A program made the position numbers and the translations under genes. The notes below the pieces were generated by a model. That model was not told the origin of the DNA, made no database searches, and saw only the letters and a program-made list of their open reading frames with translations. Positions 34,520-44,142 of a stretch of DNA of 64,000 nucleotides are shown here, piece after piece. This stretch comes from Ephydatia muelleri. Taxonomy: Eukaryota > Porifera > Demospongiae > Spongillida > Spongillidae. The stretch is from the NCBI GenBank assembly GCA_013339895.1, contig JABACO010000012.1, positions 9,000,983-9,064,982 of the forward strand. Reading direction: 5' to 3'. Each line of letters begins with the position of its first letter. Position 1 is the stretch's first letter.

Positions 34520-35337
34520 AGTGCAAGGATTTAGTTTTTACCTTTTTCGTTCTCAGCAAGCAAAGTGCACTATTTGGCAGGTGAGCCGCTTTTATACATG
34601 AAAAGCCTTTACATGTGTGCCGGCTGTGCTATAATTCTATTGGTCCAATTTCATTGGTACATCACCAATTGGTCTACATATTCATGACCTCACAGATAAG
34701 GGGGAGTGGTTGTGTGTGTGTGTGTTGCCAGCTGTGCTAAAATTCTATTGGTCCAATTTTATCTCTATTCACTGGATTGGTCTGCATAACTCATGACCCC
34801 CAAAGGTGCCATTGTGCTGAAATTGGAGGAAGTTGTTCATGCTCCAAATTAAAAGGCATTAACAATGTTTACATGGGAATGACCTCCCTTCCAATGATGA
34901 ATGGACATTTGGGTCAAATGCTACATCTTCACTAGTGAGCTTGCGACACTCATTTGTACATTTCTATTTCAAGGGGTGCATGGTATCCTTATCTCTATCC
35001 CCTATCTCCTCTGCCACTACACACCTACCATTGGTCTACTGTTTTCAGTGGCAAATGCAATTAAATTCATACACAGTTGCAGTGCCGTTGTACATCAGAT
35101 AAGGAAGCCTTTTTGTACATGAGATTATAGATGACACCCCAATATTCAATAGACAGGTCACAAAGGAGAAAGGACTACTGTACACAACAGTTGGGTCACC
35201 ATGCATGCTTTACATGCGAAGTGAATGGTTTTATGCAGATCCCCTTATATGCGTGCTGTACACATGTTGTATGCACATCTTCCTATAGCTTTTTAATGCT
35301 AGTGCAATACAACGCCATGACATACCGTTGGGTGGTA

Positions 35338-36004
35338 GTGGTAGTTCGGTGACCCCTGCGATACCGCTTCCTCTCGGCAGCACGTTTAGCCAATCGGACA
35401 GCGGGGTCATTCCAATACCGATTCCTTTCAGATGCCTTAATGGCAGCTGAATTGTCCTCGTATTTCTGCCTTTTAGCAGCACGGTTCTCCTCGACGTCCT
35501 CGATATCGCTGCCTTTTAACAGCACGGTTCTCCTCGACGTCCTCTTGATATCGCTGCCTTTTAGCAGCGCGGTTCTCCTCGACGTCCTCTTGATATCGCT
35601 GCCTTTTAGCAGCACGGTTGTCCTCGACGTCCTCTTGATATCGCTGCCTTTTAACAGCACGGTTCTCCTCGACGTCCTCTTGATATCGCTGCCTTTTAGC
35701 AGCGCGGTTCTCCTCGACGTCCTCTTGATATCGCTGCCTTTTAGCAGCATGGTTGACCTCGACGTCCTCTTGATATCGCTGCCTTTTAGCAGCACGGTTC
35801 TCCTCGAGGTCTACTTGACATCGCTGCCTTTTAGCAGATTGCTTAGATTCAATATCTGCGTTGTAGCTGTCGCGTACAGAGGCCTTCTTCTTTTCGGGAT
35901 CGGCCTTGTAGCGCGCTCGGGCTTTAGCCTTGTTTTCTTGTGATAAAATATCGTCTTGCTTTTGAAGGTATTCCGCTCGTTGCTTAGATCTCTTCTTTCA
36001 ATTA
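35338..36004 (-). pseudogene. Lysine-rich 45-bp-repeat gene, left-arm copy
   Basis: The minus strand encodes QKKRSKQRAEYLQKQDD-like sequence, ARARYKADPEKKKASV, then about eight copies of a 15-residue unit AAKRQRYQEDVEENR (45 bases each, 35,494-35,835), then ASERNRYWNDPAVRLAKRAA. Compared with the right-arm copy, the start ATG is missing and an early Gln codon is TGA. The second coding exon present in the other arm is absent. It is therefore broken. The family is a very basic, probably nuclear protein that I associate with mobile DNA in sponges; its function is unknown. Confidence 0.65.
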
Positions 36005-36322
36005 CGCGAAGGCCACTAGCCAAAGTATTAAACTGCGATAGGAACACCAAATAAATTTCGTGCAGGTCGGAGTAAAATAACTTCATTAATCAACAATAAA
36101 CCAAATAAACTTCTGCCATAACTTCATATCCTATATAGAACTTGCTACCGGTATGAGGTACTTTTCTTTCTAGGTGTCTATATGACCTTAAAGGGCACCG
36201 TGCAGGTGAATTCCGAAGATATTGGTGCTATTGCCGTTCTTCTAAACCGTTTGTAGCTTGTGTTATACCTTCCTAAGGAAGAAGAAGACTAGTCTCGTAC
36301 CCAGACCCAACTGTACGTAACG

Positions 36323-36671
36323 ATGATCATCGCTTACAGTATGACATCACGTACGTTATTAATAGACGGTGTTATAGCTCGTGCATCAGAAAGGCTTGGC
36401 TACTCCGCTCTTCGGCCAAACCAGTATAAGGCTATAAAATCATTCCTAGAAGGAAAGGATGTGTTTGTAACCCTGAGCGGAAAATCCTTGTGCTATGCCA
36501 TCTTTGCGTTTCACGATATGTACCGGGTGTCCACGAAAGAACGCAATCTATCAAATGTTATTCCCGTTCAAAAGCATTGCGTTCTTTCGTGGACACCCGG
36601 TATAGACACGTAGGTAGCATTGCCCTGATCGTGTCTCCTTTGAAGGCTCTAATGAAGGACCAAGTAAGTCC
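36323..36671 (+). pseudogene. RecQ-like helicase N-terminal fragment inside the TIR element
   Basis: LGYSALRPNQYKAIKSFLEG and KDVFV are followed by SGKSLCYAIFAF, the Walker A region of RecQ helicases. The usual PTG before SGKS is missing. A 78-base hairpin flanked by TA interrupts the frame after HDMY. Beyond it IALIVSPLKALMKDQ (motif Ia) resumes in the frame expected if the hairpin and one TA were absent. The fragment then ends, so it is not a working helicase. Helicase-bearing DNA transposons such as AcademH are known, but the 9-bp duplication argues against that assignment. Confidence 0.7.
36523..36600. mobile_element. Tiny Tc1/mariner-type hairpin within the RecQ fragment
   Basis: Arms CCGGGTGTCCACGAAAGAAC and its exact inverse (arms ~25 bases) surround a 28-base loop, with TA at both borders (36521-36522 and 36601-36602). 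TA duplication and a GGTGTCCAC-like terminus fit a minimal mariner-type MITE. Confidence 0.75.
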
Positions 36672-36877
36672 CTTAGTTGCAACTTTGATGGTTATTTGAT
36701 TTTCACCACATATGGTCTTATTATTACCACATAAGGTGACCCAGCAGCTGTTCTATTCAGCTCAGCTGCTGCTTAGTTATCACACACACATGCACATACA
36801 GCCTTATCTATCTCACTCATCAATCAGTCTGGCGTCTATGTGCAGTCTATGCATGTGCACATACACTTAGCCTTTCG

Positions 36878-37246
36878 TCATAAAGCTGAATCTGATACGC
36901 GGGGACGCTTGGCTCCTCTGCATTCACCTGATTGCATCGTCTTTGCAGATAGCTTACCAAGCAGGTCCTTCTCTAGCGCAGCGAACGCTTTTTTTTTAGC
37001 CTGGTACTTTATGACTGCATCGAAGCACTTCTTGCATACGTAGCCACAACTGAATTCCCCTACTGCTTCCTCTGCACAAATGCCTACAGCTAGCTGACAT
37101 ACCAGTACCGCTATCCCTTCCCTACAAGACGCGTGATTTTGTAGTAGCCGTCGAGATCTATCGTTTGCGACCGAAGTACGGCACACTTTGCAGTAGTCCA
37201 TAATTGATTTTGAATTAGTGACGTATCGGAATTTGTGACGACACAA
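36878..37246 (-). CDS. ZAD-like zinc-finger ORF inside the TIR element
   Basis: A 122-codon minus-strand ORF. MDYCKVCRTSVANDRSRRLL gives a first Cys pair, and GYVCKKCFDAVIKYQAKKK gives a second, spaced as in ZAD/FYVE-style treble-clef fingers. A basic C-terminal stretch contains AKRPRV. Such small zinc-finger proteins accompany DNA transposons in sponges and cnidarians, as DNA-binding parts or captured host domains. It is intact as an ORF and the true start is probably the MDYCK methionine. Confidence 0.5.
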   Translation of the reverse strand: MCRHKFRYVTNSKSIMDYCKVCRTSVANDRSRRLLQNHASCREGIAVLVCQLAVGICAEEAVGEFSCGYVCKKCFDAVIKYQAKKKAFAALEKDLLGKLSAKTMQSGECRGAKRPRVSDSAL

Positions 37247-37916
37247 CTATTATGTAACAATATACATTCCAACGAACCATTTCTCTATTCCCAGACCCTC
37301 TGTACGTGATGTCATACTGTAAGCGATGATCATCGTTACGTACAGTTGGGTCTGGGTACGAGACTAGAAGAAGACGACCAAGAATTATTTTGGGACTGGG
37401 AATGAGAAAAAGGAATTCGTCTGTTTCTCTAAAAGCACACCGTTTTATGACACGGAACAAACGTAGAACTGTAGATCTTTGAGTTCTCGTTCCATCGCGA
37501 CAAAGAGATACGCGATCCGTTTCTCCGTTGTCCCTCCAGGCGCGAGTGAAGTTTTTAAATGATATTCATCAATCCTCAATCAATCCTATATTGAACCTGC
37601 TGCCGCAGGTTCAGATACAAACAAACCAGCCTGTCATCTGTGCGCATGCCCTGATCAGCTTGATTACCTACAGCACTGTTGAAAGGCTAGAGAGGGTTGG
37701 GCCACGGCTGCATCGTAAACAGAGGAGGCTGATTACCGTATCATAGTCGATTTGGTAGACTTAGTTTTATTTTCCGTACAAGAATGGTGCGCGTTTGCAG
37801 ACATAAATTCCCGTTCCATTAATTTTTAACGCGAGTCAAATCACATCAGAATGGTGTTGACACTACCACTCCTGTGTTTACGGATGTTTACGTGTATGAT
37901 GTCAGAATTATTTCCG

Positions 37917-40152
37917 ATGATGGCCACTCAGCAGCCAGGAGCGAGCGCTACCCAGCAAAATGAATCTTCAAGAGTAAGCACATATTGTCTTTGGTAAGAT
38001 CGGACCATTCGAGACGTTCCGTTCGTTCCTTATAGGGGTTGATCGGACAACAGCCGCATCAAGGCGGGCAACAGACAGTGATGTTTGGGGGACAGCCAGT
38101 GATGGCTGCGGGGCAGCAGGGCGGGCAAATCGCGATGGCACAGCAGCCGATGACGATGGGACAGCCGATGACGATGGGACAGCAGCCGATGACGATGGGA
38201 CAGCCGATGACGATGGGACAGCCGATGACGATGGGACAGCCGATGACGATGGGACAGCCGATGACGATGGGACAGCAGCCGATGATGATGGGACAGCAAG
38301 GCGGGCAAATGACGACGGGACAGCCGATGCCAATGGGACAGCCAATGATGATGATGATGGGAGGGCAACAGGCAGTTGGTCCATGGCAGATGGAAGCGAT
38401 GAAGCCTGCTCAGATGCAGATGGGTCCAATGGGACAGCTACCTCAGGTCCAGATGGCTGGAGTACCAATGGGACAGATGGCCTACCCCCAGATGTACCCT
38501 CCCCCATCAGCTGGAGTGATGTACAACAGTGCACAAGGAGGAATGGTTATCATGGTAAGACACGATTGCCATGGTTGCAGCAAAGGTGGGTGTTAGCACC
38601 CTAAGCATGCTGTTGAACCTAAGATTGAAATCAAACACCATGCACACCTTCCTGGCTATGTAGCATACTTAGAGTACAACTAATGTACATCATTACACAA
38701 AATTGGAGGTACTGAGATAGAGGCAGGGGTGGGAGGTAAGAGAGGAAGGTAGGTAGAGAAGAGAGGCAGGAGGGGAGGTAGGTGAGGGAGGCAGGGGAGA
38801 GAGGTAGTAGGAGAAGGAGGTAGGAGTGGGAGGTAGGGGAGAGAGAGACATGGGAGAGATAACATGTCTGATTTCCATATTACTTCTGTCTGATTCCACC
38901 CCATCAGGGCTCTCCGTACTTCAATCCACCCAACCTACGATACACACCTATCAGCTACCTGTGGCTGTCCTATTTCACCATGGTAGTGTTTGGACTGATG
39001 TTTCCTCTGTCCCTGCTGTTATCTGTGCCTGCAGTGGTGATGTCCAGAAAGGTAAGGTCACCTTGAGTATGGAAAGAAGGGGAGAGAAGTGGAAGGGTGG
39101 AAGGGAGGAGTAGGAGAAGGAGTGGAGGGAGAAGTGAAAAGGAGAGGGAGAGGGAGGGAGGATCGGAACTGAGGGGAGAAGTGGGAGGGAGTACAACATA
39201 CGTGGTTACTAGGTGATTAACAAGTGAGGTTGCTATGATGTGAGTTATCATGATGTTCATTAGGTGAGGGTGAGATTGATCACATGCACTAATTGAAAAT
39301 CTTGGAGTGAGTTTGGAGGATGAGTGCGTTAAATTAATGAGGAGCAATGTGAGGAGGTGGAGGGACGAAGTGTGAAGGTATTGAGATATTCTTAGGATTG
39401 TACCAATAATGTTTTCCATTCTCCTCAAGAGTGAGAACTCAACTAGTAATGGAGATATTCGCAAAGCCAAGAGTCGTAGTACTGTGGCTGTCTACCTGAA
39501 CTTTGCAGCTGTTGTGTTTGCCTTTGTAGCCAGTGACCTCGTCCTGGGTCTGGTGCTGGGTTTGTACCGACCTCCTCGGGTAAGCATTGAAGAGGTGTGA
39601 TATGGGAGTGTGATAGTGTGTGTGAGGATGGTGCCGGTGTGAAGGTTTGAGTTATTTATTCTATTATGCCATTGAACAACTACTTTTGTGTGGACTGCGA
39701 AAGATAGCATGAGGACTGGGAAAGAGCATATTGGTGTCCATAAGTAGTCCATTATGTATGTGTATGTTATGGGGTGAGCATACCTTAGGGGGAGGGACAT
39801 GCAGATTGCATTAAGATTGTACATATGGAAAGGCATATAAAGACACATGTAACCTTTCATAGGATAGCACCATACAAATGCTAGGTGATGTGCATGAAAA
39901 TGTGTGGTGTGGTGTTGTGGGTGTAAGTTGGGCTATGACTTCATCTTCATGTTTCTGACTTCATCTTCATGTTTACGCCTCCATGTTTCTCCTGCTCCTA
40001 GCAGTACTACTAAAGAATGCTCCGTCTTCTGATATCAGGTTCATATGCGCCACCTGCATGGTAGTTGTGCATGTGATGCAGAACCACACCTACTCAATAT
40101 CCGTATGCAACTGTTTTTAATCCTTTTGTCACATCTATACTTGCTGATATAA
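37917..40152 (+). CDS. Dispanin-like membrane protein, Q/M/G-rich type (copy 1, palindrome spacer)
   Basis: Five exons: 37917-37973, 38036-38554, 38908-39051, 39430-39579 and 40039-40152, all GT/AG and all phase 0, giving about 327 residues. Exon 1 is MMATQQPGASATQQNESSR. Exon 2 encodes a disordered Gln/Met/Gly region with a tandem six-residue unit MGQPMT (18 bases, roughly eight copies at 38,140-38,290), then MYPPPSAGVMYNSAQGG. Exons 3 and 4 each carry a hydrophobic segment, separated by SRKSENSTSNGDIRKAKS, the CD225-type basic/GD loop. Exon 5 is the least certain; it adds VHMRHLHGSCACDAEPH and a short hydrophobic end. The gene sits alone between the palindrome arms and is the best-preserved member of its type; copy 2 is at 19,727-22,333. 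The head resembles Pro/Gln-rich heads of PRRT/synapse-differentiation-type dispanins. Function unknown. Confidence 0.8.
38140..38290. repeat. 18-bp coding minisatellite
   Basis: Tandem GGACAGCCGATGACGATG units, some with an extra CAG, encode MGQPMT or MGQQPMT. The copy-2 gene has far fewer units, so the array length has changed since duplication. Confidence 0.9.
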
Positions 40153-40235
40153 CAATGAATGTTTTAAAGAAAAAGCTGTCCACATTGAGGCAGATTGTCG
40201 TGTGTGTGAAGTGAATAACTAATGGATTGTAGCTT

Positions 40236-40382
40236 CAACAAGTAAATAAAAAAACTTCTCTATCAAGAAAGTGATTTATAGGATGTAGGATTGGTGGTGC
40301 AAAAAGCAAGGAAACAAGATACTGTTACAGTGGGGTTGATAGGATCCTACAGCTAAACAACCCTACATTTTGCAAATAAAAC
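40236..40382. mobile_element. Half-MITE related to the hairpin family
   Basis: CAAGTAAATAAAAAAACTTC, GGTGGTGCAAAAAGCAAGG and GTTGATAGGATCCTACAG recur in inverted orientation at 43,802-43,945. A further relative is at 61,502-61,595. Together they suggest a single ancestral foldback element split across the right arm. Confidence 0.6.
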
Positions 40383-40808
40383 GGTTCAATATAGGATTGA
40401 TTGAGGATTGATGAATATCATTAAAAAAACTTCACTCGCGTTAGGAGGGACAACGGAGAAACGGATCGCGTATCTCTTTGTCGCGATGGAACGAGAACTC
40501 AAAGATCTACAGTTCTACGTTTGTTCCGTGTCATAAAACGGTGTGCTTTTAGAGAAACAAACGAATTCCTTTTTCTCGTCCCCAGTCCCAAAATAATTCT
40601 TGGTCGTCTTCTTCTTCCTTAGGAAGGTATAACGAGCTACAAACGATTTAGAAGAACGGCAATAGCACCAATATCTTCGGAATTCACCTGCACGTTATCC
40701 TTTAAGGTCATATAGACACCTAGAAAGAGAAGTACCTCATGCGGTAGCAAGTTCTATATAGGAATTGGTATGAAGTTATTTATTTGGTTTATTATTGTTC
40801 AATGAAGT

Positions 40809-40968
40809 ATAAAATTTATACACTGACGCACAATTACATACACATAACAATTCATGAGGGCACAATCCTGGTGAGGATAGCCGAAGAAATGGATCTCATG
40901 AGGCAGGTGTTAAGCCTTCCGTAAATCTCATGTGCGTCAATTGCATATCTTTTGAATTACACTTTATA
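40809..40968. mobile_element. Small insertion with 9-bp target duplication
   Basis: 160 bases are flanked by CAATGAAGT on both sides (40800-40808 and 40969-40977). The left arm has a single AATGAAGT at the matching place. The ends hold inverted TGACGCACA/TGTGCGTCA and TATAAA-like termini. It lies just upstream of the lysine-rich gene. Confidence 0.65.
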
Positions 40969-41073
40969 CAATGAAGTTATTTGTACCGCTTGCAGTATAA
41001 ATACTCGTACTCCAACCTGCACGAAATATAATATTTGGTGTTCGCAGTTTAATACTTTGGCTAGTGAAGTTAA

Positions 41074-42362
41074 ATGCCTTCGCGTAATCAAAAGAAGAGA
41101 TCTAAGCAACGAGCGGAATACCTTCAAAAGCAAGACGATATTTTATCACAAGAAAACAAGGCTAAAGCCCGAGCGCGCTACAAAGCCGATCCCGAAAAGA
41201 AGAAGGCCTCTGTACGCGACAGCTACAAGGCCGATCCCGAAAAGAAGAAGGCCTCTGTACGCGACAGCTACAAGGCCGATCCCGAAAAGAAGAAGGCCTC
41301 TGTACGCGACAGCTACAAGGCCGATCCCGAAAAGAAGGCCTCTGTACGCGACAGCTACAAGGCCGATCCCGAAAAGAAGGCCTCTGTACGCGACAGCTAC
41401 AAGGCCGATCCCGAAAAGAAGAAGGCCTCTGAACGCGACAACTACTTCTTTTCGGGATCGGCCTTGTAGTTGTCGCGTTCAGAGGCCTTCTTCTTTTCGG
41501 GATCGGCCTTGTAGCTGTCGCGTACAGAGGCCTTCTTTTCTACACGGCCGATCCCGAAAAGAAGAAGGCCTCTGTACGCGACAGCTACAAGGCCGATTCC
41601 GAAAAGAAGAAGGCCTCTGTACGCGACAGCTACAACGCAGATATTGAATCTAAGCAATCTGCTAAAAGGCAGCGATATCAAGAGGACGTCGAGGAGAACC
41701 GCGCTGCTAAAAGGCAGAAATACGAGGACAATTCAGCTGCCATTAAGGCATCTGAAAGGAATCGGTATTGGAATGACCCCGCTGTCCGATTGGCTAAACG
41801 TGCTGCCGAGAGGAAGCGGTATCGCAGGGGTCACCGAACTACCACTACCACCCAAAGGTATGTGATGGCATGTTGTATTGCACTAGCATTAAAAAGCTAT
41901 AGGAAGATGTGCATGCAACATATGAAGAGCACGCATGTAAGGGATTCACTTCACATGTAAAGCATGCATGGTGACCCAACTGTCCTGTCTATTGAATATT
42001 GGGGTGTCATCCTTAATCTGATGTACAAAAAGGCTTCCTTATCTGATGTACACAAAGGCAAGCCCCCCTGCAACTGTGTATGAGCATTTGCTAGGGTTTA
42101 CACTGAAAATTACTGCAACCATATCCTTCTCCCATATAGCTACTCCTTGTATGAACCCAAATCTCATGCACTAATGGAGTATAATGGTGGTCTTGAAAAA
42201 GCTATTCTTAGGGATAGTGAGCTTCTAAGTGAAGTAAATGATGCCTTTTGTAAGTCTCATCCATTGCTAGCTCAAAAGGTTGTTACAAGATCTGCCTGTG
42301 CAGCAGTAAGTAAGATTGGTGCAGATGCATTAGTTTCTAAAGCACTGAGTGTACGAATTTAA
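41074..42362 (+). CDS. Lysine-rich 45-bp-repeat protein, right-arm copy
   Basis: Exon 1 starts at ATG 41074 (PSRNQKKRSKQRAEYLQKQD) and enters about six tandem copies of the 15-residue unit KADPEKKKASVRDSY. Around 41,440-41,560 the array is inverted on itself, which breaks the frame. It then resumes with YNADIESKQSAKRQRY, RAAKRQKYEDN and ASERNRYWNDPAVRLAKR up to a donor at 41,857. Exon 2 (42140-42362) joins in phase 2 and encodes YSLYEPKSHALMEYNGGLEK and VTRSACAAVSKIGADALVSK. The protein is extremely basic and probably nuclear. Similar repeat proteins occur in sponge genomes near mobile elements (from memory). As written the copy is interrupted by the inverted block, but both flanks are well kept. 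Confidence 0.6.
41186..41635. repeat. 45-bp tandem array containing an inverted segment
   Basis: Units of AAGGCCGATCCCGAAAAG plus AAGGCCTCTGTACGCGAC (42 or 45 bases) repeat head to tail, flip orientation at about 41,443, and flip back at about 41,545. This creates a strong hairpin. Confidence 0.9.
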
Positions 42363-42716
42363 TTGCGTTGAGCAGTAGACCTCAATGGTAGGTGTGTAGT
42401 GGCAGAGATAGGGGACAGAGATAAGGATACCATGCACCCCTTGAAATAAAAATGTACAAATGAGTGAATGAGTGTCGCAAGCTCATTAGTGAAGAAGTAG
42501 CATTTGTGTTGAGGACAAAGTCACTGTTCCAAATGTCCATTCATCATTGGAGGGGAGGTCATTCCCATGTAAACATTGTTAACACCTTTTAATTTGGAGC
42601 ATGAACAACTTTCTCCAATTTTCAGCACAATGGCACCTTTGGGGGGTCATGAGTTATGCAGACCAATCCAGTGAATAGAATTAAAATTGGACCAATAGAA
42701 TTTTAGCACAGCTGGC

Positions 42717-42759
<43 letters not shown>

Positions 42760-42762
42760 GCA

Positions 42763-42802
<40 letters not shown>
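42717..42802. repeat. CA microsatellite
   Basis: (CA)n with CG interruptions, about 85 bases. The inverted partner at 34,711-34,727 has only a handful of TG units, so the array differs strongly between arms. Confidence 0.92.
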
Positions 42803-42905
42803 ACCACTCCCCCTTATCTGTGAGGTCATGAATATGTAGACCAATTGGTGATGTACCAATGAAATTGGACCAATAGAATTATAGCACATGTAATGGCTTT
42901 TCATG

Positions 42906-43464
42906 TATAAAAGCAACTCACCTGCCAAATAGTGCACTTTGCTTGCTGAGAACGAAAAAGGTAAAAACTAAATCCTTGCACTTTGTTTCTATACTCTCTG
43001 TCAGATGCAGTGCTGCCCCCCTACTGTCCGCCGCCAGCTGTAGGAGCGCTGCCCCCACTGCCAGCAGCAGCAGAGCTGCCCTCACCGCCACCAGCAGCAG
43101 AGCTGCCCTCACCGCCACCAGCAGCAGAGCTGCCCTCACCGCCACCAGCAACAGAGCTGCCCTCACCGCCACCAGCAGCAGCAGCAGCGCTGCCCACACC
43201 GCCAGCAGCAGCAGCAGAAGCAGCAGCAGGAGCACCACTACAGTATTGGCACCAGTGCCACACCACCACTTCGCCTGCTGCCACCCTGGCCGCTGCCACC
43301 ACCACCCGCATGGCTCCCATGGCCTGAACCAGGCTGCCGAGGTCAGAGACAAGGCTGGGGGAGAGGATGAGGACAAGCCAGGGGAACCGTACAGTACATT
43401 AAAAACTCATATACTTATAATTTCAATTATTAAATTCCCTTCGAACATTAAAATGAATTTGTGA
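42906..43464 (+). CDS. Ala/Pro-rich repeat ORF, right-arm copy (uncertain)
   Basis: TATAAAAG at 42,907 is a good TATA box. A short leader ends at GAAAAAG|GTAAAAAC near 42,960, and an acceptor CTGTCAG precedes ATGCAGTGCTGC near 43,005. The repeat gives PSPPPAAEL units in one frame and SSRAALTAT units in another; both stay open. SHGLNQAAEVRDKAGGEDED follows in the second frame and matches the left arm. I cannot decide the frame or whether it is coding. Confidence 0.35.
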
Positions 43465-43511
43465 CAACATTAAAAGACGCGCTACTACGACAGAGGAAAA
43501 AACTAATGAAA

Positions 43512-43801
43512 CAAGTAAATAAAAACATTCTCTAACGAGAAAGTTGTTGGTATATAGGATTGACCAATGGTGGTGTAAAAAGCACGGAAACAAGAGTGAC
43601 AGAAATTTGACTGGAAAATTGAAATACGCCTATATTTAGCACACTAACGTACAGTACATGCCTGAGTAATGGGCTAAATATAGGCCTATTTCAATTTTCC
43701 AGTCAAATTTCTGTCACTCTTGTTTCCGTGCTTTTTACACCACCATTGGTCAATCCTATATACCAACAACTTTCTCGTTAGAGAATGTTTTTATTTACTT
43801 G
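43512..43801. mobile_element. Foldback MITE, right-arm copy
   Basis: A 290-base palindrome with the same CAAGTAAATAAAAACATTC ends as 33,854-34,125, plus a small internal addition (GACTGGAAAAT on both arms of the hairpin). The paired addition suggests correction between the two hairpin arms. Confidence 0.85.
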
Positions 43802-43945
43802 TGTATATAGGCCTGTTTAGTTGTAGGATCCTATCAACCCCACTGTAACAGTGCTGTACCTTAGTTTCATTGCTTTTTGCACCACCAATCTACATTCTAC
43901 AAATCACTTTCTTAATAGAGAAGTTTTTTTATTTACTCGTTTCCC
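43802..43945. mobile_element. Half-MITE, inverted relative of 40,236-40,382
   Basis: Contains TAGTTGTAGGATCCTATCAA, CTTTTTGCACCACCAAT and AAGTTTTTTTATTTACTCG, the reverse complement of the earlier half-element. Confidence 0.6.
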
Positions 43946-44038
43946 TTATTTGTCCAGTCTAAAAACATTACTAGTGCAGTATTGGACTTGCTATGAAGCT
44001 TGGAATCAGTGTTATTGTGGTAATGAGCCGGTCGCTAG

Positions 44039-44142
44039 TAGTCTCGTTCCCAGACCAATATGACGCAATGTTTATCGCATAATGTGCGTGTTTATACATT
44101 ATGCGATAAACATTGCGTCATATTAGTCTGGGAACGAGACTA
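44039..44142. mobile_element. 104-base Mutator-like hairpin with 9-bp target duplication
   Basis: Ends TAGTCTCGTTCCCAGACC and its inverse; nearly the whole element folds back. It is flanked on both sides by GGTCGCTAG (44030-44038 and 44143-44151). It shares termini and duplication length with 36,290-37,366. Confidence 0.85.

Larger units (their letters stand above)
36290..37366. mobile_element. Mutator-like TIR element with 9-bp target duplication
   Basis: The termini TAGTCTCGTACCCAGACC and its reverse complement begin inverted repeats of about 65 bases. The 9-base GAAGAAGAC flanks both sides. The opposite palindrome arm (near 40,600-40,620) keeps the uninterrupted site with one GAAGAAGAC, so the insertion is arm-specific. 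A 104-base relative with the same ends and its own 9-base duplication sits at 44,039-44,142. A 9-bp duplication fits Mutator-like elements. Inside are a RecQ-like fragment (plus) and a zinc-finger ORF (minus), but no transposase was recognised. Confidence 0.82.
28879..37597. repeat. Left arm of a ~20 kb imperfect palindrome
   Basis: Blocks of this arm recur in reverse complement in 40,383-48,612, in mirrored order. Dispanin gene 28,915-29,612 pairs with 48,574-47,891. 29,830-29,940 pairs with 47,640-47,730. 30,370-30,785 pairs with 47,060-46,770. 33,854-36,289 pairs with 43,801-40,620. 37,367-37,597 pairs with 40,620-40,383. Between 30,785 and 33,854 the arms do not match. Substitutions, indels and arm-specific insertions show that the arms have diverged, so this is not a simple read artefact. 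A local duplicate of a ~45-base piece lies at 30,545 and 30,680 in this arm only. Confidence 0.85.
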
